From Anaerolineae bacterium (GTDB lineage: Bacteria > Chloroflexota > Anaerolineae > Aggregatilineales > Phototrophicaceae): 10,547 nt of DNA. The DNA lies in NCBI GenBank assembly GCA_028284565.1, contig JANQRM010000207.1, positions 1-10,547 of the forward strand, written 5' to 3'. This document shows, in pieces, positions 1 to 6,800 of the stretch (position 1 is its first letter; every line of letters begins with the position of its first letter). The notes below the pieces were generated by a model. That model made no database searches. It worked only from the letters and a program-made list of their open reading frames with translations, and had not been told where the DNA came from. The position numbers and the translations under genes were made by a program.

Positions 1-173
1 TTACCAAGTTGAATGGGATAAGGAGAGTTTTGACGGAGATAAGTGGCGATTTCTCTACCGATTTCGGGACAAGATGAGCCACAAAAAACGCGCATCTCGC
101 CGAAGGGCTTGTGGTTGGGGATGGTCGCAACTTGCTCTTGCTCTGCTGTTTCTTCGGTTGTATTGGCGATCAT
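1..173 (-). CDS. prs: Ribose-phosphate pyrophosphokinase-like protein, N-terminal fragment
   Basis: This is the first 57 codons of a gene that runs off the left edge. From residue 28 it reads RVFCGSSCPEIGREIATYL, then ends in QLG plus a split codon. The spacing of G, S, PE, EIA, YL and LG is that of the PRPP synthetase N-terminus (typically G-N-S-N-P-E-L-A-x-x-I-A-x-Y-L-G-x-x-L-G). PRPP synthetase makes phosphoribosyl pyrophosphate from ribose 5-phosphate and ATP in the cytoplasm, for nucleotide, His and Trp synthesis. Two things are odd: a polar 26-residue extension precedes the usual start, and about eight extra residues lie between YL and LG. I chose the ATG at 173 because AAGGA (186-190, overlapping the meaB stop) precedes it by 12 bases; Met27 (base 95) is an alternative with no clear ribosome binding site. 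It follows meaB by 16 bases and is probably co-transcribed. The catalytic loops lie outside the window, so activity cannot be judged. Confidence 0.62.
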   Translation of the reverse strand, partial: MIANTTEETAEQEQVATIPNHKPFGEMRVFCGSSCPEIGREIATYLRQNSPYPIQLG

Positions 174-189
174 TTTGTTTGGCTGTCCT

Positions 190-1215
190 TCATCCATCAT
201 GCGGGGCGACTTCACTTAGGATTCTATCCACAGCTTGCTGGGGCGCAAGTTCTCTGGCGTGGATTTGTTTGATGATACCAGCGAATACCTCTTTTGGTAG
301 AGTGTCTAAGGTATTTCTTAACAAAGCATCCTGTAAACGGCTCGTCAATTCAAGTGCAATCGTCTGTTGCTCAAAGAGATGTTGCTCATCACTACTCAAA
401 TAATGTGCGCGATGTTGTTCTAGGGCAGATAACAGGTCGTCAATGCCAGCATCTTCGGTAGCTGTGGTTTGGATGATGGGGGATATCCACAGATTTGACT
501 CCTCAGTTTCATTCAATGTGTCATGATAGATTGGCATCATCTGCCCATGATGTGAAATCAGTTGCAGACGTGAAAGGGGATGTCCCAATTCCAACATGGC
601 TTTGAGCGCACGGACAGTCTGTACTGCACCGGGGCGGTCTGCTTTGTTGACAACTAGAATATCCGCAATTTCGAGGATGCCCGCTTTTATCGCTTGCACA
701 TCATCGCCTAAACCGGGGGCTTCGATGACGAGAGTGGTTTGTGCCATACGGACGATATCGACCTCGCTTTGCCCTGCACCGACAGTCTCGACGATGATGA
801 TATCAAAGCCAGCAGAGTCCATGACTCGTACCAAATCGCGCGTGGCTTTGGCTAATCCCCCCAGACTCCCGCGTGTCGCCATACTGCGAATGAACACGCC
901 TTTATCGCCAGATAAATCGCGCATCCGAATGCGGTCACCCAATATCGCACCCCCTGAAAAAGGGCTGGTGGGGTCTACAGCCAAGATAGCAACCGTTTTG
1001 CCTTGCTGACGGAAGGCTTTGGTCAGTGCATTGACGAGGGAGCTTTTGCCTGTACCGGGTGCGCCAGTGACTCCGAGTATCCACGCCTTTCCTGTATGAG
1101 GGAAGAGTTCAGCAAGTAAGTCATTGGCTGTGGGTTCTTCATTTTCGATATGGGTGAGGGCGCGCGCCAAACTTCGGCGATTGCCTGAAAGGACTTGCTC
1201 AACGAGTGAGTCCAT
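190..1215 (-). CDS. meaB: Methylmalonyl-CoA mutase-associated GTPase MeaB (ArgK family)
   Basis: This is a 341-residue cytoplasmic P-loop GTPase of the MeaB/ArgK (G3E) family, close to the usual family length. The P-loop is GVTGAPGTGKSS at residues 48-59. The segment AVDPTSPFSGGAILGDRIRM (79-98), the RSMATRGSLGG stretch (110-120), the switch region ETVGAGQSEVD (143-153) and the guanine-recognition NKAD (190-193) are all intact. Family members gate cofactor loading and protect or reactivate the B12-dependent acyl-CoA mutase by GTP hydrolysis. The upstream neighbour encodes the B12-binding mutase subunit, and its TAA overlaps this ATG by one base (TAATG), with AGGA at 1222-1225 inside that gene's end, so translation is probably coupled. 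The older name, arginine/ornithine transport kinase, is a misnomer. Whether the partner is methylmalonyl-CoA, isobutyryl-CoA or ethylmalonyl-CoA mutase cannot be told from this protein. Confidence 0.95.
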   Translation of the reverse strand: MDSLVEQVLSGNRRSLARALTHIENEEPTANDLLAELFPHTGKAWILGVTGAPGTGKSSLVNALTKAFRQQGKTVAILAVDPTSPFSGGAILGDRIRMRDLSGDKGVFIRSMATRGSLGGLAKATRDLVRVMDSAGFDIIIVETVGAGQSEVDIVRMAQTTLVIEAPGLGDDVQAIKAGILEIADILVVNKADRPGAVQTVRALKAMLELGHPLSRLQLISHHGQMMPIYHDTLNETEESNLWISPIIQTTATEDAGIDDLLSALEQHRAHYLSSDEQHLFEQQTIALELTSRLQDALLRNTLDTLPKEVFAGIIKQIHARELAPQQAVDRILSEVAPHDG

Positions 1216-1622
1216 TAATCATCCTGTGGATTCACGATGTTGTGGATGTGTTCAATAATGGCTTGCGTACTAGTACCGGGTCCGAATACGCCAGAAATAC
1301 CCATTTCTTCTAAGGTGACTTTGTCATCATCTGGGACAATCCCGCCCACCAACAAGTGGACATCGGCTAAGTCATTTTCATTCATGACTTCACGGATACG
1401 GGGGACAAGCGTCATATGCGCGCCACTGAGAATGCTTAAGCCGACGACATCAACATCTTCTTGCAAGGCGGCTTCGGCAATCATTTCGGGCGTTTGGCGT
1501 AATCCCGTATAAATCACCTCCATCCCTGCATCGCGCAAGGCACGGGCAATCACCTTTGCGCCTCGGTCATGTCCATCTAAGCCGGGTTTGGCGATGAGAA
1601 CTCTGGGAACCCGTTGTGCCAT
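1215..1622 (-). CDS. Methylmalonyl-CoA mutase cobalamin-binding (small) subunit
   Basis: This 135-residue protein is a stand-alone B12-binding Rossmann-like domain, matching the C-terminal domain of methylmalonyl-CoA mutase. The cobalamin signature D16-G-H18-D-R-G21 is present, with His18 as expected lower axial ligand to cobalt, followed by the family's SILSGAH stretch and the [11 protein letters not shown] loop. It should pair with a separate TIM-barrel large subunit to interconvert (R)-methylmalonyl-CoA and succinyl-CoA or a related acyl-CoA pair. That subunit is not in the window. I chose the ATG at 1622: AAGGA (1630-1634) lies seven bases upstream, and the conserved fold begins directly after it. 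An upstream in-frame TTG at 1646 would place this Shine-Dalgarno inside the gene. It is first in a minus-strand operon with meaB and prs. Confidence is high for the fold and role, lower for the exact acyl-CoA substrate. Confidence 0.93.
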   Translation of the reverse strand: MAQRVPRVLIAKPGLDGHDRGAKVIARALRDAGMEVIYTGLRQTPEMIAEAALQEDVDVVGLSILSGAHMTLVPRIREVMNENDLADVHLLVGGIVPDDDKVTLEEMGISGVFGPGTSTQAIIEHIHNIVNPQDD

Positions 1623-1629
1623 GAAATTG

Positions 1630-1634
1630 TCCTT
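1630..1634 (-). promoter_or_regulatory. Ribosome binding site deciding the mutase subunit start
   Basis: AAGGA on the minus strand lies seven bases before the ATG at 1622. It supports this start over the in-frame TTG at 1646. Confidence 0.75.
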
Positions 1635-1665
1635 CTGCTTGTCCAAATCATCAAAATCTGTCCAA

Positions 1666-1695
1666 AGTATAGCAAAATTCGCTCAGGCAATACAA
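1666..1695 (-). promoter_or_regulatory. Sigma-70-like promoter of the mutase subunit-meaB-prs operon
   Basis: On the minus strand TATACT (1666-1671) is preceded by TGC (1672-1674), forming an extended -10. A partial -35, TTGTAT (1690-1695), stands at 18-base spacing. Transcription would start near 1659, giving a leader of about 37 bases before the ATG at 1622. The -35 matches the consensus at only three of six positions, as is common when the -10 is extended. Confidence 0.55.
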
Positions 1696-1709
1696 AAAAC
1701 AAACAAAAT

Positions 1710-1739
1710 TTTATCCCTCGAAAGCATTCCTGTGATAAA
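1710..1739 (+). promoter_or_regulatory. Possible promoter of the histidine kinase gene
   Basis: GATAAA (1734-1739) is preceded by TGT (1731-1733), giving an extended -10-like element. TTTATC at 1710-1715 is a poor -35 candidate at 18-base spacing. The region is AT-rich and lies between divergent genes, so a promoter is expected here, but the match is weak. Confidence 0.3.
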
Positions 1740-1780
1740 ATAACAGTACGGTTAGAAAAGTTTTCTCTTGAGGTTAGTGC

Positions 1781-4700
1781 ATGAGCGCAAAACCGATTGC
1801 CTCGGTTCGTGAACCTGATTGGCTGACATTGACAGATATTGATACTCCGCCTCGTACCCTCTGGTATCGAATTACGGTATTGGCAGTGGGTGCGACGGTG
1901 ATTTTAGGGGTGGTGTATATCCTGCTAGCAATGACGTGGCTCAGTCGTCCGTTTTTTGGGGCGATGGTGTCACATACGATGGTGGTCAATCAAGGTCAGA
2001 CAGTGGGCAGTGAGGTATGGAACGGGGTGTCTGCAGGGCTTTTGCCCAATGATTCGATAGTGGAAATTAATGGCACGCCTTTGAGCAGTTCTTCCACTGA
2101 CTTCGTTAGCGCGCGCAATGGATTCAATAATTTGCTGATGGGACTGGCTGTCGGCGACAAGGTCGAAGTGACGATTGAGCGTTCTGCCGAATTTGGTGAT
2201 TTGAAGATGACAGGTTGTGAATCCAGCGATGGACAAACGGCAACCTGCACCTTTGGCTATGAATTACAGTCATTGCCCTTTGTCGATATAATTGCCTATT
2301 TTGCTTTTCCCTTTGTCTCGGGTGTGATAGTTTTGGCAATTGCCATTGCGATTCTATATTATCGCCCCGACCAACAGAATGCTTTACTAGGCGCATGGGT
2401 GTCCTTGTCGATTTCCATTTTCTTGATGGGGATTTTTGATGTCGGCACGTCACATTTATTGTCACCCGTCTGGCTCGTCGGCACGGCGATAGCGGGTGGC
2501 TTATTGGTCACCTTTGGAATGCTCTTCCCTAAACCATTGTCGATTACCTACCATCAACCCGTGATTTCATTTGTTCCGCTGGTGGTAAGTGGGGTTGTCG
2601 TGGCGATTGCTGTTTATAGTTACTTCACCGTGGAAGATGCGCGTAACTTTGGCTTAGGCAATACGTTAGCAGGACTGTCGCTTGTTGTCGGATTGCTGGG
2701 GCTATTTGCCTTGCAACTCTTTGTGCAACGGATGAGCGCGACGACATTGACTCGTCGTGACCAAAGTAACACCGTTGTCATCGGAACAGCCCTTACCTTA
2801 ATTCCCGCATTGGCATGGCTGCTGGTTCGCACTCTCGCCAACTTCGACAATTCACTGGCGATTCCTATTAGCGTTGAATCGACTACGCCTTTCTTTGTCT
2901 TGGTCGTGCTGGCGATTGGCTATAGTATTTTGCAATATCGCAACTTTGATACAGACCGCGTGATTAGTCAGAGCATCACCTATGCGATCATGGCAGGGAT
3001 GTTGGTTGTGGGGTACTTCTTGCTCATCACAGGAGCGACCTTTGTTACCCAAGATGCGGTGAATGCCTCCAACCCGATTATCATTGTAGTGATTACATTT
3101 CTCGTGGCGGTCTTGTTCATTCCAATCCGAACCAACCTCCAACGACGTATCGACCAAATCTATTTCCGTGAACGGCGCAACTATCAGCAATATGTTGAAC
3201 AATTTAGTCAAAAGCTAACCTCGCTTGTCGAATTTGATGAGATTGTAGGCGAGTTCCAAGATGTGATTCAAGAGGCTGTGAATCCAGACCGCTTGTATGT
3301 CTTCCTCTTTCAACCAGAACGTGATGATTATGCAACCTTAGGGGAATTCAATACCTCAACAGACATTCGCTTTGAAGAAGAAAGTCAGTTGGTGGGCTTG
3401 TTGTCGCAACTCGATGAACCCCTTGTTTTGAATCAAGGGAGCGCGTGGGATGAAGCCCTTCGTATAGATCAGACACGCCTGAGTATCTTGTGTCCGCATT
3501 TGATCATTCCGCTTGCTGGAACCGACCATCTGAATGGGTTTGTCATCATTGGGCGACCCAAAGCGCAACGTAGCACCTTCTCTTATGAGGAAATGCGCTT
3601 CGTCAATAACATGATTAGCCAGCTTGGGATTGCGATTGCCCGCGCGCAAGTCGTGGACTCGCTCGAAAAACGTGTACGCGAATTGAACGTGTTGAGTCAA
3701 GTTGGTCAGGCGGTCAACTTCGTGATTGAGTTCGACGACCTGCTGGAATTGATTAGCGCACAAACCAATCGTCTGGTTCCCGCCCCCTATTTTTATATTG
3801 CACTGTACGAAGAACGGTCTGAACAACTTTATTTCGCGTTCATGCAAGAAGATGAAGAACGCTATAAAGACAAAGAAGATGTACGCTGGGATATGGGGAC
3901 CGACCTCTATAGCCAAGTCATTCGGAGCAATGCCCGTGTTGAGGTAGATAACTTCACCGAAGAAATGCGTTCTCGTAAAGTCAGCTTACCCTTTGAAACG
4001 GCTGATTTGAAGGCATGGATTGGGCTTCCCTTAATTGCTGGGACACGGACGTTGGGTGTGATGGCGTTAGGTCGCGTGAAATATGGTGAAGAATTCACAA
4101 GCGACCAAGCCAAAATCCTTGATGATATTGCGGCACTCGCGGCGACGTCGATTGATAAAGCCAATCTCTTCCGTGAGACTAACCGCCGTGCGAGACAATT
4201 GGCAGTGCTGAATGATATTAGCCGTCAGCTAGTGGCAACCGAGTTGGATGTAGAACCGCTATTGGAAATCATCACGTCCAGCGCGACAGAAATTTTGACA
4301 GCAGAAGCTGGCTCACTCTTGCTGAGAGCTGATGATAATCCTGAACAACTGGAATTCCGTGTGGTCATCGGTGGTGCAGGTGAAGAACTTGTTGGTAGTC
4401 GGCTCGACTCTGGTCAAGGGATTGTCGGACAAGTGGCTTTATCTGGTCAACATGCTATTGAAAACGATGCCGCCCATAACCCGCAACATCACGAAGTCGA
4501 TGATGAATTCCACACTTATACCATCCTCGCTGTGCCACTTGTAGCGAAGGAAGATGTTATCGGTGTACTGGAAGTGATAAATAAGATTGATGGCACATAC
4601 TTCGTGGATGAAGATGCCGAATTGCTCTCGACATTTGCTCGACAAGCTGCTATTGCGATTGAGAATGCACGCCTCTTCGAGATGACGGATTTGCAATTGG

Positions 4701-5992
4701 CACAACGAGTGCGTGAACTCGAAATCTTAGAACAGATTGATAATCGTCTAAATCGGACACTCCATTTGGATGAGGTTGCCCAGATTACGATTGACGCGGC
4801 GATTGAGAACTGCAAGGCGCAAGCCGGTGTCTTAGGCATGATTAACTTAGCCGTTAGCCCACCCGTGATGGACATTGTTGCCTCAGTTGGCTATGGTCAT
4901 GAAGAGATGACTCTCATCAATGGCAAACTAGCATGGCGACTGGATGAAGGGATTGTTGCTCGCGTGATGCGGACGCGCTCAGCAGACCTTGCGGCAGATG
5001 TCTCGATTGACCGTGATTATATATCGGGATTGGAAAATGCCATCAGTCAAATCACGATTCCGATGTTATCAGGCGATGAGATTAATGCCATTTTAGTGTT
5101 GGAAACGAATGAGGCTCCCGCCTTCACCTTGTCGGATTGGGGTTTTACCCAACGGCTAGCCGAACATGCGAGTATCGCAATTGCTAATGCCCAACTCTAT
5201 GACGAACTGACCCGTGCGAATGAAACGCAAAGTGAATTCATGGGTTTCGCCGCGCATGAACTCAAAACACCGCTAGCATCTATCAAGGGCTATTCGGAAG
5301 TCATGTTGTCCGGTATGACGGGTGACGTGAATGAACAACAACAAAATTTCCTCGATACCATTCGTTCGAACGCTACACGGATGGATACCATCATTACGGA
5401 TTTGCGTGACTTTGCGAAATTGAAGGCTCAACAATTGCGGATTGAACCTGCGCCGATTAGCTTCCGCCATGTAATTGTGGAGACATTACGCCCCTTATAT
5501 CAATTATTCGATGAGAAGAATCAATCTGTCGTCAACAACGTTGCGGAAGATTTACCTGCAATTAATGGTGATCAAATCCGCTTGATTCAGGTTTGCACGA
5601 ACTTGTTAACGAATGCCCACAAATATAGCCCGGAAGAAACGGCGATTACAATCAATGCTGAGTCCATACGAAATTATGTCGGGCGCAAAGGAGTCCGTTT
5701 CGGTAATGTTCTCAAAGTGTCGATACAAGATGAAGGTATCGGGATGAGCGAAGAAGACATCGCGCGCTTGTTCAATGAGAACTACTTCCGTAGTGAGAAC
5801 GAATTAGCACAAGAACAATCCGGGACCGGCTTGGGCATGATGATTACGCAAGGGATTGTGCAAGGGCATGGTGGCGAAATCTGGGTAGAAAGTACGCTCG
5901 GTGAAGGCTCAACCTTCTGCTTTGTTGTGCCGCTAGCTGATGAACAAGTCCAAGCTCAACCCGAACCGGAAACAGAATTGGCATCGGACTAG
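1781..5992 (+). CDS. Membrane sensor histidine kinase: ComP-like sensor module, four GAF domains, HisKA and HATPase_c
   Basis: This 1403-residue kinase starts at an ATG with GAGG seven bases upstream (1770-1773). The N-terminal part has a membrane helix at about 29-52 and a short PDZ-like domain at about 66-135 (AGLLPNDSIVEINGTPL at 85-101 is the recognisable core). A loop with two cysteines (C146, C156) and about nine further helices between 168 and 450 follow. This order, plus the stretch YSILQYRNFDTDRVISQSI (381-399), recalls Bacillus ComP. Four GAF domains follow at about 477-624, 650-795, 826-965 and 995-1140, joined by helical linkers. The DHp helix carries the phospho-acceptor His1159 in the motif HELKTPL. 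The ATPase domain keeps its N box (N1274, N1278), G1 (DEGIGM, 1317-1322) and G2 (GTGLG, 1348-1352), so the kinase looks active. The C-terminal tail is acidic and lacks a receiver domain. The ligand is unknown and no response regulator gene is adjacent. Confidence 0.93.
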   Translation: MSAKPIASVREPDWLTLTDIDTPPRTLWYRITVLAVGATVILGVVYILLAMTWLSRPFFGAMVSHTMVVNQGQTVGSEVWNGVSAGLLPNDSIVEINGTPLSSSSTDFVSARNGFNNLLMGLAVGDKVEVTIERSAEFGDLKMTGCESSDGQTATCTFGYELQSLPFVDIIAYFAFPFVSGVIVLAIAIAILYYRPDQQNALLGAWVSLSISIFLMGIFDVGTSHLLSPVWLVGTAIAGGLLVTFGMLFPKPLSITYHQPVISFVPLVVSGVVVAIAVYSYFTVEDARNFGLGNTLAGLSLVVGLLGLFALQLFVQRMSATTLTRRDQSNTVVIGTALTLIPALAWLLVRTLANFDNSLAIPISVESTTPFFVLVVLAIGYSILQYRNFDTDRVISQSITYAIMAGMLVVGYFLLITGATFVTQDAVNASNPIIIVVITFLVAVLFIPIRTNLQRRIDQIYFRERRNYQQYVEQFSQKLTSLVEFDEIVGEFQDVIQEAVNPDRLYVFLFQPERDDYATLGEFNTSTDIRFEEESQLVGLLSQLDEPLVLNQGSAWDEALRIDQTRLSILCPHLIIPLAGTDHLNGFVIIGRPKAQRSTFSYEEMRFVNNMISQLGIAIARAQVVDSLEKRVRELNVLSQVGQAVNFVIEFDDLLELISAQTNRLVPAPYFYIALYEERSEQLYFAFMQEDEERYKDKEDVRWDMGTDLYSQVIRSNARVEVDNFTEEMRSRKVSLPFETADLKAWIGLPLIAGTRTLGVMALGRVKYGEEFTSDQAKILDDIAALAATSIDKANLFRETNRRARQLAVLNDISRQLVATELDVEPLLEIITSSATEILTAEAGSLLLRADDNPEQLEFRVVIGGAGEELVGSRLDSGQGIVGQVALSGQHAIENDAAHNPQHHEVDDEFHTYTILAVPLVAKEDVIGVLEVINKIDGTYFVDEDAELLSTFARQAAIAIENARLFEMTDLQLAQRVRELEILEQIDNRLNRTLHLDEVAQITIDAAIENCKAQAGVLGMINLAVSPPVMDIVASVGYGHEEMTLINGKLAWRLDEGIVARVMRTRSADLAADVSIDRDYISGLENAISQITIPMLSGDEINAILVLETNEAPAFTLSDWGFTQRLAEHASIAIANAQLYDELTRANETQSEFMGFAAHELKTPLASIKGYSEVMLSGMTGDVNEQQQNFLDTIRSNATRMDTIITDLRDFAKLKAQQLRIEPAPISFRHVIVETLRPLYQLFDEKNQSVVNNVAEDLPAINGDQIRLIQVCTNLLTNAHKYSPEETAITINAESIRNYVGRKGVRFGNVLKVSIQDEGIGMSEEDIARLFNENYFRSENELAQEQSGTGLGMMITQGIVQGHGGEIWVESTLGEGSTFCFVVPLADEQVQAQPEPETELASD

Positions 5993-6034
5993 TACGCGGA
6001 CTGAGTGCTAAGTTCTGAGGACTAAGTACACTAG
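5986..6034. repeat. Degenerate heptamer tandem repeat, consensus GNNCTRA
   Basis: Four consecutive 7-base units, GGACTGA, GTGCTAA, GTTCTGA and GGACTAA (5998-6025), share the pattern G-N-N-C-T-R-A. A shortened GTACACTAG follows (6026-6034). Before them GGACTA (5986-5991) and GTACGC (5992-5997) look like decayed units, so the array appears to include the stop codon of the histidine kinase gene. It resembles the short heptanucleotide tandem arrays known from cyanobacterial genomes. Function unknown. Confidence 0.6.
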
Positions 6035-6243
6035 ATTTCCCGAGTCTTGTTTAAGCATTAAAGTTGAAAGAATTAGCGAATCACACAGGAAGTGTAATTT
6101 TGTAGTTGTAGTATCTACGCGCAATACGTATCTCTACCATAAAAATTTTGTAGATATTTGCTAAATATGCCTTGTACTTGCAATATGAAATAAGAAAATT
6201 CTGACCATCTGCCCTCGGAATCTGTGATCTAATATTGAATCAA
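6035..6243. other. AT-rich intergenic stretch with no gene found
   Basis: This lies between the convergent histidine kinase and thioredoxin genes. I see no coding region, tRNA or convincing promoter. It holds a 10-base direct repeat AATTTTGTAG (6096-6105 and 6144-6153), a short palindrome ATACGTAT (6124-6131) and weak hairpins such as GTAG-TAT-CTAC. None forms a recognisable RNA. Confidence 0.5.
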
Positions 6244-6273
6244 AAACGCCTCTCCGATTGTGGAAGGGCGTTT
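6244..6273 (-). terminator. Rho-independent terminator, probably bidirectional
   Basis: AAACGCC (6244-6250) pairs with GGCGTTT (6267-6273), and an inner TCC/GGA (6253-6255 with 6262-6264) extends the helix around a small loop. On the minus strand the stem ends in a run of five T, about 18 bases past the thioredoxin stop codon, as expected for its terminator. On the plus strand the stem is followed by GTCGTTGTCTTTT, a poorer T tract, so it may also stop transcripts from the histidine kinase gene. Confidence 0.8.
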
Positions 6274-6291
6274 GTCGTTGTCTTTTAGGCT

Positions 6292-6618
6292 TTAGATATG
6301 GGGAGTGAGCTTACTCAAGATTTTGTCTTTGGGCTTGAAGCCAGTGATGCGCTCGACCGCCTCACCATCCTTGAACAGAATCAAGGTTGGAATACCCATT
6401 ACGCCATATTGCATCAGAACTTCTTGGTTTTCATCAGCATCGACTTTGGCGACACGGATTTGACCATCATATTCTTCTGCAATTTCGTCCACAATCGGGG
6501 CGATCATTTTACAAGGACCACACCATTCCGCCCAGAAATCGACCAACACGGGAGTGCTGGAGTCGAGTACCTCGGTTTGGAATTCGGCTTTATTGACTTC
6601 GAGAGTCTTATCACTCAT
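6292..6618 (-). CDS. trxA: Thioredoxin
   Basis: This 108-residue single-domain thioredoxin is the typical length for the family. The redox-active site W32-C33-G34-P35-C36-K37 and the cis-proline loop G75-I76-P77-T78 are both present, as is the conserved buried Asp27. There is no signal peptide, so it should act in the cytoplasm as a general protein disulfide reductant recharged by thioredoxin reductase. I chose the ATG at 6618 because a strong AGGAG (6626-6630) sits seven bases upstream. An in-frame TTG at 6642 would extend the protein by eight residues but would bury that ribosome binding site inside the gene. The gene is transcribed alone, convergent to the histidine kinase and divergent from hrcA, and ends at a clear hairpin terminator. 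I found no strong promoter for it in the 214-base region shared with hrcA. Confidence 0.96.
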   Translation of the reverse strand: MSDKTLEVNKAEFQTEVLDSSTPVLVDFWAEWCGPCKMIAPIVDEIAEEYDGQIRVAKVDADENQEVLMQYGVMGIPTLILFKDGEAVERITGFKPKDKILSKLTPHI

Positions 6619-6625
6619 TGGTTTT

Positions 6626-6630
6626 CTCCT
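6626..6630 (-). promoter_or_regulatory. Ribosome binding site deciding the thioredoxin start
   Basis: AGGAG on the minus strand, seven bases before the ATG at 6618, supports the 108-residue form. Confidence 0.8.
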
Positions 6631-6771
6631 ATCGTCAGACAATGTTAGTCATCCAAAATGGGTGCAAATTACCCGGCAGAATGACCTTGCATAAACTAGA
6701 CACGCTAAAGCAACCCCATCTTACCCCGAAACTTTGTAAAAATCTGCAATATTTTCGCCGTCTTAACAGAT

Positions 6772-6800
6772 TTGACGCACCCTATCTCCCGTGCTAGCAT
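6772..6800 (+). promoter_or_regulatory. Sigma-70 promoter of the hrcA-grpE-dnaK operon
   Basis: TTGACG (6772-6777) and TAGCAT (6795-6800) stand at the ideal 17-base spacing, and TGC before TAGCAT makes an extended -10. Transcription would start near 6807, about 26 bases before the hrcA ATG. The -10 lies in an 8-base palindrome TGCTAGCA (6792-6799), which could be a protein site but is not the CIRCE operator. No CIRCE inverted repeat is visible around it. Confidence 0.7.

Noticed and set aside
1..173. LOG-family (cytokinin-activating, lysine decarboxylase-like) protein, suggested by FCGSS
   Set aside because: After FCGSS the LOG pattern of Gly, Pro and Tyr is missing, whereas PE, EIA, YL and LG fit PRPP synthetase spacing.
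74..403. Open frame of 109 codons on the plus strand across prs and meaB
   Set aside because: It overlaps two clear genes on the opposite strand, and its Ser/Cys/Arg-rich composition is that of an antisense shadow.
1623..1646. In-frame TTG start giving a mutase subunit eight residues longer
   Set aside because: The Shine-Dalgarno AAGGA for the ATG at 1622 would lie inside the gene, and the added residues are not part of the fold.
3491..3493. Cys571 in GAF1, next to Pro-His, as a bilin attachment site
   Set aside because: In phytochrome-type GAF domains the cysteine sits further upstream and is followed directly by His, so position and context do not fit.
3356..3916. Open frame of 186 codons on the minus strand inside the histidine kinase
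   Set aside because: It is antisense to GAF1-GAF2 coding sequence, shows no recognisable motif and has no ribosome binding site or promoter I could support.
6003..6011. GAGTGCTAA, identical to the right half of the CIRCE operator
   Set aside because: The left half is absent nine bases upstream, it lies behind the histidine kinase rather than before a chaperone gene, and it falls within the heptamer array, so it is most likely chance.
6096..6153. Direct repeat AATTTTGTAG as a regulatory site or mobile element end
   Set aside because: Two 10-base AT-rich copies 48 bases apart are easily explained by composition, and no promoter or gene is tied to them.
6619..6642. In-frame TTG start giving a thioredoxin eight residues longer
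   Set aside because: The strong AGGAG at 6626-6630 lies inside this extension and points to the ATG at 6618.
6660..6674. Inverted repeat GGGT-N7-ACCC between trxA and hrcA
   Set aside because: A four-base stem is too short to separate from chance, and its position fits neither an operator nor a terminator well.
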